From positions 3,533,001 to 3,597,000 of the forward strand of contig NC_009901.1 in NCBI RefSeq assembly GCF_000018285.1: 64,000 nucleotides of DNA, in the 5' to 3' direction. Shown here piece by piece: positions 40,607 through 48,258 of this stretch; within the stretch, counting starts at the first letter, position 1; the number at the start of each line of letters is the position of its first letter. Source of the DNA: Shewanella pealeana ATCC 700345. Its GTDB lineage: Bacteria; Pseudomonadota; Gammaproteobacteria; Enterobacterales; Shewanellaceae. Position numbers and translations under genes: made by a program. The notes beneath the pieces are model-generated. The model did no database searches. It saw nothing but the letters and a program-made list of their open reading frames with translations, and was not told the origin of the DNA.

Positions 40607-41956
40607 ATGTATGAAGTTTATTGCATCAGTGCTGGGCAGTTGGATGTTAAGAAAGATGCAAATGTTATAAATAAAAAGAATAATTACTTGAACTATGGCT
40701 TACTGTCTTTGACATCAATTATTAATGAGTTTGGTCTAACTCCAATTCAGTTACATGGGCATTTTTCTGCGCCAAGGGCTTTTGCTGAATATTGTGTGCA
40801 GTTAGGTATTACTAAGACGAAGTTTCCTGTATTTATTTCTATACCTAGCTTTTATGCAATAAGTTGGGTTAACGATTTTACTAAGATACTTAAATATGAA
40901 TTAAAAATAAAAGAAATTATAATTGGTGGACGCTGGGTAATAGATGGCGAAATTGCACAGTTAACTCAGTTATTGCCATATGCAGACAAAATAGTCGATG
41001 GCTTAGGTGAAAATCAGATAGCCACACTTCTCAACATAAAAGCAGATAGAGTTTCGGGTTATGTACCTTTAAATTACAACCTGGTTGATAAAAGAGAATT
41101 TTATCAACCAGGTATAGAAGTTTCTCGTGGATGTGGAATGAAATGTGATTTTTGTCAAGAACGTGATGAGAAGCTACAACCATTAAAATCTGCATTAGCT
41201 CTTACATCTGAAGCAAGCCATATTTTATTGGAAGATGACTTAAACCCTATGTCGCCGTACTTTGAGGCATCAATATTTAAACCTTCATCACAGTGGCTAG
41301 AAGAGTTAACTGAGCAGAGAGAGTTACATTCACAAACCTATTCTTGGCGAGCAGAGTCGAGAGCTGATAATTTCACATCTAAGGATATCTCAGCACTAGC
41401 TAAGGCTGGTATGAAAGTTTTAGATCTTGGTTTGGAAAGCGCGAGCCCGAAACAAATAAAAAATATGGGCAAAGCTAAAGATCCTGAAAAGTATCTAACG
41501 CGAGCTTCAAGGCTTCTAGAGGACGCTCATGAAGTAGGAATTGATGTTAAAGTTAATGTCTTACTTTATGCAGGTGAAACTAGTAAGACAATAGATGAAA
41601 CATATAAATGGTTAGACCAACATAGAGATTACATTAAAGGTGTTTCTGTAGGCCCTGTATTAGCTTTTGGTTGGGATAATAGAAAATCAAACTTTATTAA
41701 AACCTTAGAATCGTGTGGGGCTAGTGTATGTCAAGATAGTTCGTTTACTGGAGTAACTGGTTTTAATTTAAGTGATGCAATTAATTATGAAAATTCATTA
41801 CAAATTTCAAAGGAACTATCTAGAGATTTTATGACTGCAAATGATTATTTCTATCTGAAATCATTCTCATATTACTCTCGTGACTATAAATATCAGGATT
41901 TTTTAGATGATATTCAAAGGGAAAAAGGTAGTTATTCATTTGATGTGAAGTACTGA
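40607..41956 (+). CDS. orphan radical SAM enzyme with B12-binding-like N terminus
   Basis: A 449-residue protein. The N-terminal 150 residues are arranged like the cobalamin-binding Rossmann domain of class B radical SAM enzymes, without an obvious DxHxxG motif. The radical SAM core follows, with cluster cysteines C176, C180 and C183 in CGMKCDFC (CX3CX2C) preceded by PGIEVSRG. SWRAESRADNF and VLDLGLESASPKQIKNMGK fit the barrel strands that bind SAM. The gene is AT-rich, single, and surrounded by repeats, so it is probably acquired. Substrate unknown; no precursor peptide or methyl-acceptor gene is adjacent. Confidence 0.8.
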   Translation: MYEVYCISAGQLDVKKDANVINKKNNYLNYGLLSLTSIINEFGLTPIQLHGHFSAPRAFAEYCVQLGITKTKFPVFISIPSFYAISWVNDFTKILKYELKIKEIIIGGRWVIDGEIAQLTQLLPYADKIVDGLGENQIATLLNIKADRVSGYVPLNYNLVDKREFYQPGIEVSRGCGMKCDFCQERDEKLQPLKSALALTSEASHILLEDDLNPMSPYFEASIFKPSSQWLEELTEQRELHSQTYSWRAESRADNFTSKDISALAKAGMKVLDLGLESASPKQIKNMGKAKDPEKYLTRASRLLEDAHEVGIDVKVNVLLYAGETSKTIDETYKWLDQHRDYIKGVSVGPVLAFGWDNRKSNFIKTLESCGASVCQDSSFTGVTGFNLSDAINYENSLQISKELSRDFMTANDYFYLKSFSYYSRDYKYQDFLDDIQREKGSYSFDVKY

Positions 41957-42452
41957 GGGGATCCCTCTGTACTTAGTGTTTGCTGTATTCCAGGCGTTTT
42001 CGAACTGCGCCATGGGTCTTTGCTTGTGATGTAGCGTTAGGGTAACTTTATCTGAACAACATACATTTACTAATCCCACGACCTACCTTTAGAGCATTTG
42101 CACTAACTGATAATTGTCCAAAAACTAGTTTGTAGCATCTAAGAGAGCTAAATAGGAAATGAATATTCAGATGTCGGTACGGCTGTGGGCTTCGGTTTCA
42201 GGGACGAAACCGCAGAGCGGCCAAGGACGGCTTTATAGCGTCCCACTGAAGTAACGACATCTGAGGTTACTGCGAACAGTAGCTTTTCTTCGTGTAGCGT
42301 AGCGCTCCGTGTCCTTCGTGGTGAATGGCTTTTGTCTAAAAATCAGCCAACTCTTTAGTCATAACTCTACATGCCAAAGGTTATGTTGTTCTAACTACTT
42401 TTAGAAACGGCTTAGACCTTCGAAAACAAGGATCTTTGCTGCGATAGCAAGC
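41957..42452. other. repeat-rich intergenic region
   Basis: No gene. It contains the hairpin CGGTTTC-AGGGAC-GAAACCG at 42193-42212, the dispersed word CTTCGTGTAGCGTAGCGCTC at about 42288-42307 (again at about 45993-46012), and a segment around TTTAGTCATAACTC matching 46133-46148 and 60540-60553. Confidence 0.6.
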
Positions 42453-42517
42453 AACATCAATAAAGCGCATTAGGCTACATGCTGTTATAATGGCAAACAG
42501 CAACACAGTTATCAGCG
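42453..42517 (+). repeat. duplicate of the rhlE promoter region (left copy)
   Basis: This 65-base segment is identical at 63 positions to 46480-46544 upstream of rhlE, including the extended -10 box TGTTATAAT. No gene follows it in the right orientation for about 1.5 kb, so here the promoter is an orphan. Confidence 0.9.
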
Positions 42518-42754
42518 TCTGTCCAAAAGACTAGCCACCCATTCTTAATCAATTACATACTTACCTATTCCTGCTACTCACAGTTCTGCGTCGAGAATGA
42601 AGCAGTCAGTTTCTCTTAAAGCGTGATATGTCGGTACACAATGCGCTAACCTAATGTATTAAGCTAAGATTTGACGAATTTGAGACAAAGAGAAACAGCT
42701 CTGAGGATGAGCCTAAGAATTGATCAAGAAGGTTGTTTGGGGTATTTGGATTGC
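42518..42754. other. intergenic region downstream of the minus-strand RAYT gene
   Basis: About 240 bases between the duplicated promoter and the transposase stop. I see no gene, hairpin or repeat in it. Confidence 0.4.
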
Positions 42755-43732
42755 TTAGCTTACCAAAAGGTACTGACAACTATTGGCAAAGTGCCGTCGT
42801 CGCTTTTCTAAATGCTCACAATAGTCAGTTAACTCCTGAAGAGAACCAACAGGCCCATGGAACAACTTGCCAAAATCAGAAGTGATTTTAATCCAGTTAT
42901 CAGTTGCAATATTAAGCCTATTCAGGATGTTCTCTACTTTGGCACAAAGCGCGCCACGTTTATCATCACGAATGATGCGACCCGTTTCATCTACCAGCAT
43001 TAAATAATCTTGCAGTAAGAAATTAATTCCTTTTGGCTGATGCTTTCTTTCATTGCCAATAAAAGGTAGTAATTTAGCAGGCTGATTTCCTTTAAGTGCC
43101 GCATTTACCCTTAATTGCAAACTGGTGTAATCTGACTTTTCGGGCGTTTTAGCCATCTTGGCACGAATGGGGTTGAGCTCTACATAAGCCATGCAAGCAA
43201 GTACAGCCGCTTCATCAAGTAATGCTTGGCTCTTGAAGCGCCCCTCCCAGAAGTGGCCTGTACAGTTATCTTCATAGTTAGCTTGTCGTGCGATAGGTTC
43301 ATTCAGACAACGCATAAACCAGCTAATGTCACACAAGCGCGAACGATAGGTCGCTATTAGCCGCTTTAGTAATGCAACCATACACTCATCTATCACTTCA
43401 CCTTTAGCAAACTTTTGTGTTAAATCAGTCCCTTTAAACAACTTTTGCCATTGCTCAACGACCTCCCTATCTGACCAGCTATTGACCGTATCAAGGTCGA
43501 TATAAAGCACCACATGCAAATGGTTACTCATCACAGAATATGCAGCAACATCAATGGCAAAGACCTCTGTTAACTTGAGAATTTGCGCTTCAACCCAGCC
43601 GCGGCGATGGTCATAATTCTTACCTGTAAACTTATCATCACCGCATAAGAAAGCGCGCCTAACCACACGGCTACAACAATGATAATAAGGCGTGTCTTCA
43701 AGACTGATTTGTGTACTTCTGGCACGGGGCAT
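42755..43732 (-). CDS. REP-associated tyrosine transposase (RAYT), first copy
   Basis: A 325-residue Y1/HUH-type nuclease of the TnpA-REP (RAYT) group related to IS200/IS605 transposases, which cut and move or maintain REP palindromes. The HUH motif is NHLH in YSVMSNHLHVVLYID, and the conserved region GHFWEGRFKSQALLDE with YVELNPIRA supplies the expected tyrosine. GGAGG lies a few bases before the ATG. It is about half identical by eye to the second copy at 60759. A 36-bp tandem duplication lies just upstream. Confidence 0.9.
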   Translation of the reverse strand: MPRARSTQISLEDTPYYHCCSRVVRRAFLCGDDKFTGKNYDHRRGWVEAQILKLTEVFAIDVAAYSVMSNHLHVVLYIDLDTVNSWSDREVVEQWQKLFKGTDLTQKFAKGEVIDECMVALLKRLIATYRSRLCDISWFMRCLNEPIARQANYEDNCTGHFWEGRFKSQALLDEAAVLACMAYVELNPIRAKMAKTPEKSDYTSLQLRVNAALKGNQPAKLLPFIGNERKHQPKGINFLLQDYLMLVDETGRIIRDDKRGALCAKVENILNRLNIATDNWIKITSDFGKLFHGPVGSLQELTDYCEHLEKRRRHFANSCQYLLVS

Positions 43733-43784
43733 AACAACCTCCTACTTCAGCAATAATTAAAGCTTAGTTAGAGGCCGGTAAACA

Positions 43785-43856
43785 TGCCATTATGTATGGG
43801 TGTCTAGGGTTGCTATTTTTTGCCATTATGTATGGGTGTCTAGGGTTGCTATTTTT
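43785..43856. repeat. perfect 36-bp tandem duplication
   Basis: The unit beginning TGCCATTATGTATGGGTG and ending TGCTATTTTT occurs twice head to tail without a mismatch, 53 bases upstream of the RAYT start. Perfect identity points to a recent duplication. Confidence 0.95.
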
Positions 43857-43905
43857 AATATCAGAAATAACAACTACTTATCAGGCAGTTAGGTTTCAGC
43901 TTTAA

Positions 43906-44078
43906 TCTAACAAGAGACCCGATAAATGTTCTGCATTACTTTGCGGGGATGGTAAATTCAAACTTTGTTAATACCAGTAAGATTAACTGCTTTACATCAA
44001 TGAGTTACGTTGCTAGTTTTGATGTAGACTAATAAAATGCAGAGATTTATCCGAGACGCTGGATAATAAGCTGTTAGC
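43906..44078 (+). repeat. large attC-like element, copy 1
   Basis: It starts with TCTAACAAGAGACCCG and ends with AATAAGCTGTTAGC. The outer arms pair over more than 20 bases (GAGACCCGATAAATG on the left with CATTTATCCGAGAC-type sequence on the right), with an inner hairpin (TACATCAA/TTGATGTA). It is about 90 percent identical to 59755-59927. Each copy is followed within 20 bases by a small gene with its own ribosome site, as in integron cassette arrays. Confidence 0.65.
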
Positions 44079-44097
44079 AATATTGCAGGAGGCATAG

Positions 44098-44559
44098 TTG
44101 GGTAGATATCAATTTAAAAAGCATTATTATATTAGTCCCTTAAGTGAACCTCTATTATGTCTTCTTTTATGTATTCCATTTTGGTTTTTTAGAGAAAGCG
44201 TTCCTGATAATCTCTGGGGAAAAGCTATTTTTCTTATAGGAGGTATACCGTTCCTATTAATTTGGCTAGTGGAACGTATTTATAAGGTAATTAAACACCC
44301 AAAATTATTTATATTTGATTTAACTTCAAACAGTTTAATTATTGATGATGCTGCTTACTCCTTTGATGACTTAAAGTTTTTTTACATATCAGAAAAAGAT
44401 GATGCTTTTAAGATGGAGTTTGAGTTTCCTAGCCCTAAACAATTTGAAGCTGGATATAACCTTAAAACACTTGGCATGTATAAACTTGACTCATCACTAC
44501 AGGAGTTTAATGATTCAATACAAAACATGAAGCATATAAAAACGTTCTCATCGGATTAA
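44098..44559 (+). CDS. cassette-type hypothetical membrane protein
   Basis: A 153-residue protein with two membrane segments (LLCLLLCIPFWFF and AIFLIGGIPFLLIWLVERIY) and a soluble C-terminal part (LFIFDLTSNSLIIDDAAYSFDDLKFFYIS), which could be a small beta domain. The start is TTG with AGGAGG five bases upstream. It lies between two attC-like sites and has no promoter of its own, as expected for an integron cassette. Family unknown. Confidence 0.7.
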   Translation: MGRYQFKKHYYISPLSEPLLCLLLCIPFWFFRESVPDNLWGKAIFLIGGIPFLLIWLVERIYKVIKHPKLFIFDLTSNSLIIDDAAYSFDDLKFFYISEKDDAFKMEFEFPSPKQFEAGYNLKTLGMYKLDSSLQEFNDSIQNMKHIKTFSSD

Positions 44560-44566
44560 ACATATT

Positions 44567-44664
44567 GCTAATAAGGCAATTAAACGGAAAATTTACAGTT
44601 GGCTATTTTTCGTTACTCAAACATTTTTGCCAACAGTAATTTTCCGCTTATTGCGGTGTTATGT
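44567..44664 (+). repeat. integron attC site
   Basis: Begins eight bases after the preceding stop with GCTAATAAGGCAATTAAACGG and ends GCGGTGTTATGT. The arms CGGAAAATTTACAGTTGGC (44585-44603) and GCCAACAGTAATTTTCCG (44629-44646) pair almost fully, with the unpaired bases expected of attC. Layout and words match Vibrio/Shewanella-type chromosomal-integron repeats. Confidence 0.85.
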
Positions 44665-44682
44665 GAAGTGAAGGATTCGAGA

Positions 44683-45171
44683 TTGAGAAAAATATTAGTT
44701 TTTGGAAACTCCGGAGCAGGCAAGTCTACGCTCTCAAAAAGATTAAGTGCTGATGGTAATCTAGCTCATCTTGATCTCGATACATTGGCATTTAAAAAAG
44801 AGTCTCCAACAGAAAGAAGAGATATTCAGGAATCTCTCAAAGAAGTTAATGCATTCCTTGAAAAGAATGATAGTTGGGTTATTGAAGGAGGATATGCTGA
44901 TATTTTCGAGCAAATCCTTAGTCATGCAAATGAAATGATTTATCTCGACTTATCAGCAGAAAGTTGCCAAGAGAATGCACGTAACAGAGAATGGGAGCCT
45001 CATAAATATGAATCAAAAGAAGCTCAAGATAAAAATCTGGATATGCTTATCAATTGGATTTTAGATTACTATTCAAGAGAAGATGCTTTTTCAGAGTTAG
45101 CTCATAATAATCTTTTTGATCAGTTCTCTGGCAATAAAAAAAGGTTCACAAGTAATCAGGCAATCACATAG
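44683..45171 (+). CDS. cassette-encoded P-loop nucleotide kinase-like protein
   Basis: A protein of about 162 residues. It opens RKILVFGNSGAGKSTLSKRL, a Walker A loop at the very N terminus, followed by HLDLDTLAF and SWVIEGGYADIFEQIL, the pattern of adenylate-kinase-like or FlaR-type small kinases. TTG at 44683 has AAGGA at good spacing just after the attC end; the longer frame would start inside the attC site and is rejected. The stop codon lies inside the next attC. Substrate unknown. Confidence 0.75.
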   Translation: MRKILVFGNSGAGKSTLSKRLSADGNLAHLDLDTLAFKKESPTERRDIQESLKEVNAFLEKNDSWVIEGGYADIFEQILSHANEMIYLDLSAESCQENARNREWEPHKYESKEAQDKNLDMLINWILDYYSREDAFSELAHNNLFDQFSGNKKRFTSNQAIT

Positions 45172-45217
45172 CAAGCGCCAGCAATCTGACCTCCGGCAGT
45201 TGAGGCGGGCGTTATGC
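45169..45217 (+). repeat. short integron attC site
   Basis: Left end TAGCAAGCGCC, right end TTGAGGCGGGCGTTATGC, with CTGACCTCCGGCAG between. The right end is the classic attC terminus (GGCGGGCGTTA). It joins the kinase-like gene to the Tdi1-like gene. Confidence 0.8.
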
Positions 45218-45229
45218 GTAAAGGAAGTC

Positions 45230-45667
45230 ATGAGAATCATTCAGGAAATTAAAGAGTCATGGGGCTGGGTCGGGATTGACCCTATCGAGATCGTAGGACA
45301 AAACGATTTCGGAAATCTTATGATTGAGGATTCAAAGGGTCAGTACTGGCGGCTATGCCCAGAAGACGTCTACTGTGAAGTTGTTGCCAAGAATAGAGAA
45401 GATCTTGATCGCTTATCCACAGATCAAGAGTTCTTGGAAGATTGGTACATGCAAGCGTTGGTAGAGCAAGCTAACCAACATCTTGGTCCGCTTAGCGAGG
45501 GAGATAAATATTGTCTCGTTACACCCGGTGCTCTCGGTGGCGAGTATGCTATCTCTAATATTAAAACGGCACCACTAATTGAGCTTGTGCGTTTCTCTGG
45601 TGATTTGGCCAACCAAATCAAAGACCTCCCCGACGGCGCTCAAATTCAACTAAAGGTTGTAGATTGA
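45230..45667 (+). CDS. cassette-encoded Tdi1-like (DUF1851) immunity-type protein
   Basis: A 145-residue cytosolic protein beginning MRIIQEIKESWGW, with MIEDSKGQYWRLCPEDVYCEVV and GEYAISNIKTAPLIELVRFSGDLA. It matches DUF1851, which includes the T6SS immunity protein Tdi1 and is common in integron cassettes. AAGGAAG lies just before the ATG, 12 bases after the attC end, and fixes the start. No effector gene is adjacent, so it may be an orphan immunity protein. Its own downstream attC is missing; RAYT-derived DNA follows instead. Confidence 0.75.
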   Translation: MRIIQEIKESWGWVGIDPIEIVGQNDFGNLMIEDSKGQYWRLCPEDVYCEVVAKNREDLDRLSTDQEFLEDWYMQALVEQANQHLGPLSEGDKYCLVTPGALGGEYAISNIKTAPLIELVRFSGDLANQIKDLPDGAQIQLKVVD

Positions 45668-45680
45668 TCACGAAAAAAAT

Positions 45681-45860
45681 AGGACAGTCATATCTTTCTG
45701 CCTTTCCTCCTTTACTAGGCTTTTAGTTACCTTATTTGTACTGCGATATTAAGGGGAGAGCTCATGACCTCCGCTAGAAGAACTCTCATCGATGCTGAAA
45801 CAACACCCTTCTACCACATCGTAAGTACCTGTGTAAGAAGGAAAATCTAGGACAGGCATA
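45681..45860 (+). mobile_element. mini-element derived from a RAYT gene (first 28 codons only)
   Basis: The region before and including the first 25 codons of the RAYT gene at 60759 is repeated here (start ATG 45764, MTSARRTLIDAETTPFY), then the frame breaks and stops at 45850. Both edges carry the word AGGACAG.CATA (45681 and 45849), also found upstream of the intact gene (60674). It looks like an internally deleted, non-autonomous derivative. Confidence 0.7.
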
Positions 45861-46479
45861 ACTCTTTAAAAGCTCGAATCTCACCACGAAGCGCTTCGCT
45901 TTCACGGAGGTCACGGAGAAGATCGTAGAGCAAAAGATCAAAATGTTTGATGCCGAGCCTTTTACTGTTGCTTTGTTCTAGCCGTTGCTTTTCTTCGTGT
46001 AGCGTAGCGCTCCGTGTTCCAATAACATCCTTGTTTAACAGCCAGTTCGCTATCCCTAGCTCTCGCTTATTAGCGCATGGTTTAACCATATTCGCCGTGG
46101 TGAATGGATTTTGTCCAAAAATGAGCAGGGGCTTTAGTCATAACTCAAAATTTCAAAGATTGTGCTGTTCTAACCTCGTGTAGATACGGCCGTGACCGTC
46201 CATGACATGGATGTCATAGCCGAGCTTCCAGAGATGGACTTGTTGCGTGTCACGGAAGTGTCTGCACATATGCCGGCCGCAGGCCATTGGAACCACTTTT
46301 GTTGGATGCCACTCTTAGCCTAAAAATATATCGAGCTTATATGGGCTTTGATATAAAACGAAGTTTGATTGATTTGCCTTTTAGATGTGGCTGAGCTGCT
46401 AGCTCCAACAAACTTTTGTCCATAAAAGAGTTATTAATCTTTCCCATAACACTATTTTTAGCTTCTCCAGAGAACCGAT
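45861..46479. other. repeat-rich region upstream of rhlE
   Basis: No credible gene; the short frames here are repeat shadows. It holds the CTTCGTGTAGCGTAGCGCTC repeat, the TTTAGTCATAACTC segment and the palindrome at 46202-46217. In the same order these match blocks at 42283-42395, so the region and its partner bracket the RAYT/cassette segment. Confidence 0.6.
46202..46217. repeat. REP-like palindrome with GG loop
   Basis: ATGACATGGATGTCAT is a perfect seven-base stem around GG. It shares the CATGGATG core, but not the outer stem bases, with palindromes at 57769-57782 and 58065-58078. Confidence 0.7.
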
Positions 46480-46544
46480 AACATCAATAAAGCGCACGAG
46501 GCTACATGCTGTTATAATGGCAAACAGCAACACAGTTATCAGCG
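46480..46544 (+). promoter_or_regulatory. rhlE promoter region (right copy of duplication)
   Basis: It contains an extended -10 box TGTTATAAT (46510-46518) about 85 bases before the rhlE start. The -35 region is poor, as is usual with extended -10 promoters. The segment is the right member of the 65-base duplication. Confidence 0.65.
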
Positions 46545-46603
46545 CCAATCTGCGCAAAATCGATAGCTGCAATAGATAAATCAGACACATTATCGAGACT
46601 CGC

Positions 46604-48010
46604 ATGCCGTTTTCTAAGCTTGGATTAAGCACACCTATCGTTAAAGCCGTTACCGAGCAAGGCTACACTAGCCCTACTCCTATTCAAGCTAAGACCATTC
46701 CCGTTATATTAAGTCAACGCAACTTGATTGCCGCTGCGCAAACCGGTACGGGTAAAACCGCCAGTTTTGTACTACCAATTCTAGAGATGCTGAGTAAGAG
46801 CGAGACCCAGCGTAAGAAGCGCATTCGCGCCTTAATACTTACGCCAACTCGTGAGCTCGCGGTGCAGGTTGAAGACAACATCAGTCAATACGGCAAGCAT
46901 TTAGATCTGACGTCAATGGCCATGTATGGCGGCGTCGACTCTAAGCCTCAGCGTGAGCGCTTAATCCAAGGTGTCGACATCTTAGTCGCGACGCCGGGGC
47001 GTTTACTCGACATGTATACCCAGCGCGCAATTCATTTCGATGAGCTAGAATTTCTAGTACTCGATGAAGCCGATAGAATGCTGGATATGGGCTTTATTGA
47101 AGACATCAATAAGATCATCGAAAAGCTGCCAGTCGATAGACAGAGCCTGCTTTTCTCGGCGACCTTATCACGCCAAGTAAAAGAGCTGGCAAGAGCGACC
47201 ATCACTCGTCCAATCGAGATTTCGGTCACCCATAACACTGATAACAAGCCTAAGATTGAGCAGTGGTTAGTTACCGTAGATAAAGACAAGAAGTCAGCCT
47301 TATTAAGCCACTTAATTCAAGAGAATAACTGGCAACAGGCGCTTATTTTTATTGAGACTAAGCAAGGCGCAGCCAAGCTGGTGAGCCAGCTTGAAAAACG
47401 TGGCATTACGGCTGAATGTATCCATGGAGGCCGTAGCCAAGAGATCCGTGAGCAAATTCTGGCAGACTTTAAGTCCGGTAAAATTGGCTTATTGATTGCT
47501 ACAGGTATTGCCGCCCGAGGTTTGGATATCGATGAGTTGCCTTTAGTGATTAACTACGACTTGCCATATCCTGCAGATGAATATATTCACCGTATCGGCC
47601 GTACTGGTCGTGCAGGTGCTAACGGTGAAGCGGTAGCGCTGGTATCTAAAGATGACTTTAAAAACCTGTGTATGATTGAGACCCGTTTAGGCCATTTGAT
47701 TGAACGCAGAGAAATTGAAGGCTTTGCGCCACGTAAAGAAGTGCCAATCTCAATTCTGAATTTTAAGCCAAAGAGCAAACAAATTACTGGCGCCGATAGC
47801 AAGCCAACAAGTGATAAAAAGCCTGCGAGAGACACTCGCCGCACATCAGCGCACGAGACTAAAGTTCATGGAGCTAAAGTTCATGGAGCTAAGACTCACA
47901 AGGTGAAAGTTGATAGAGCTAATACTGATACAACTAAAGCAGGTAATGCTAGCAGTGATAGTTTACCGCAAGATCCTTGGGCATTTTCAAAGTCAAAGTT
48001 AACCAAATAG
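46604..48010 (+). CDS. rhlE: DEAD-box RNA helicase, RhlE type
   Basis: A 468-residue ATP-dependent RNA helicase that acts in ribosome maturation and RNA turnover, often needed in the cold. Motifs seen: Q motif near YTSPTPIQ, Walker A AQTGTGKT (45-52), PTRELA, DEAD (154-157), SAT, ARGLD and HRIGRTGRAG. The C-terminal tail after about residue 380 is basic and contains short repeats (KVHGAKVHGAKTHKVKV), probably for RNA binding. Promoter with extended -10 lies upstream; its DNA is duplicated at 42453. Confidence 0.92.
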   Translation: MPFSKLGLSTPIVKAVTEQGYTSPTPIQAKTIPVILSQRNLIAAAQTGTGKTASFVLPILEMLSKSETQRKKRIRALILTPTRELAVQVEDNISQYGKHLDLTSMAMYGGVDSKPQRERLIQGVDILVATPGRLLDMYTQRAIHFDELEFLVLDEADRMLDMGFIEDINKIIEKLPVDRQSLLFSATLSRQVKELARATITRPIEISVTHNTDNKPKIEQWLVTVDKDKKSALLSHLIQENNWQQALIFIETKQGAAKLVSQLEKRGITAECIHGGRSQEIREQILADFKSGKIGLLIATGIAARGLDIDELPLVINYDLPYPADEYIHRIGRTGRAGANGEAVALVSKDDFKNLCMIETRLGHLIERREIEGFAPRKEVPISILNFKPKSKQITGADSKPTSDKKPARDTRRTSAHETKVHGAKVHGAKTHKVKVDRANTDTTKAGNASSDSLPQDPWAFSKSKLTK

Positions 48011-48031
48011 CCCAACATTAACTTTCACTTT

Positions 48032-48115
48032 CGACCTGACAGCATTTAACTAATTGCTATTAGCTAATGGCTCTTAACTAATAGCTAAGTGCTAAAAGCT
48101 TTGGCTGTCAGGTCG
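48032..48115. repeat. 12-bp inverted repeat enclosing AGCTAA repeats
   Basis: CGACCTGACAGC and GCTGTCAGGTCG flank 60 bases that contain several TAGCTAA/TTAGCT words, themselves self-complementary. It follows rhlE and could act as terminator or be a mobile palindromic unit. Confidence 0.65.
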
Positions 48116-48258
48116 ATAAGTCTTTATCTGCCAGCCCTCAAATCCCCACTACCTACCGCCAAAATTAAAAATATGATAATTGTTTTCAATCAAACAATTA
48201 AGCACCACATCCTTAGATTAATTCGTTTATACTAAACTAAATAAACTTAAGGATAAGT

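Noticed and set aside
44599..44682. Upstream extension of the P-loop kinase-like gene
   Set aside because: It would translate the attC site; the TTG with AAGGA just after the site is the sensible start.
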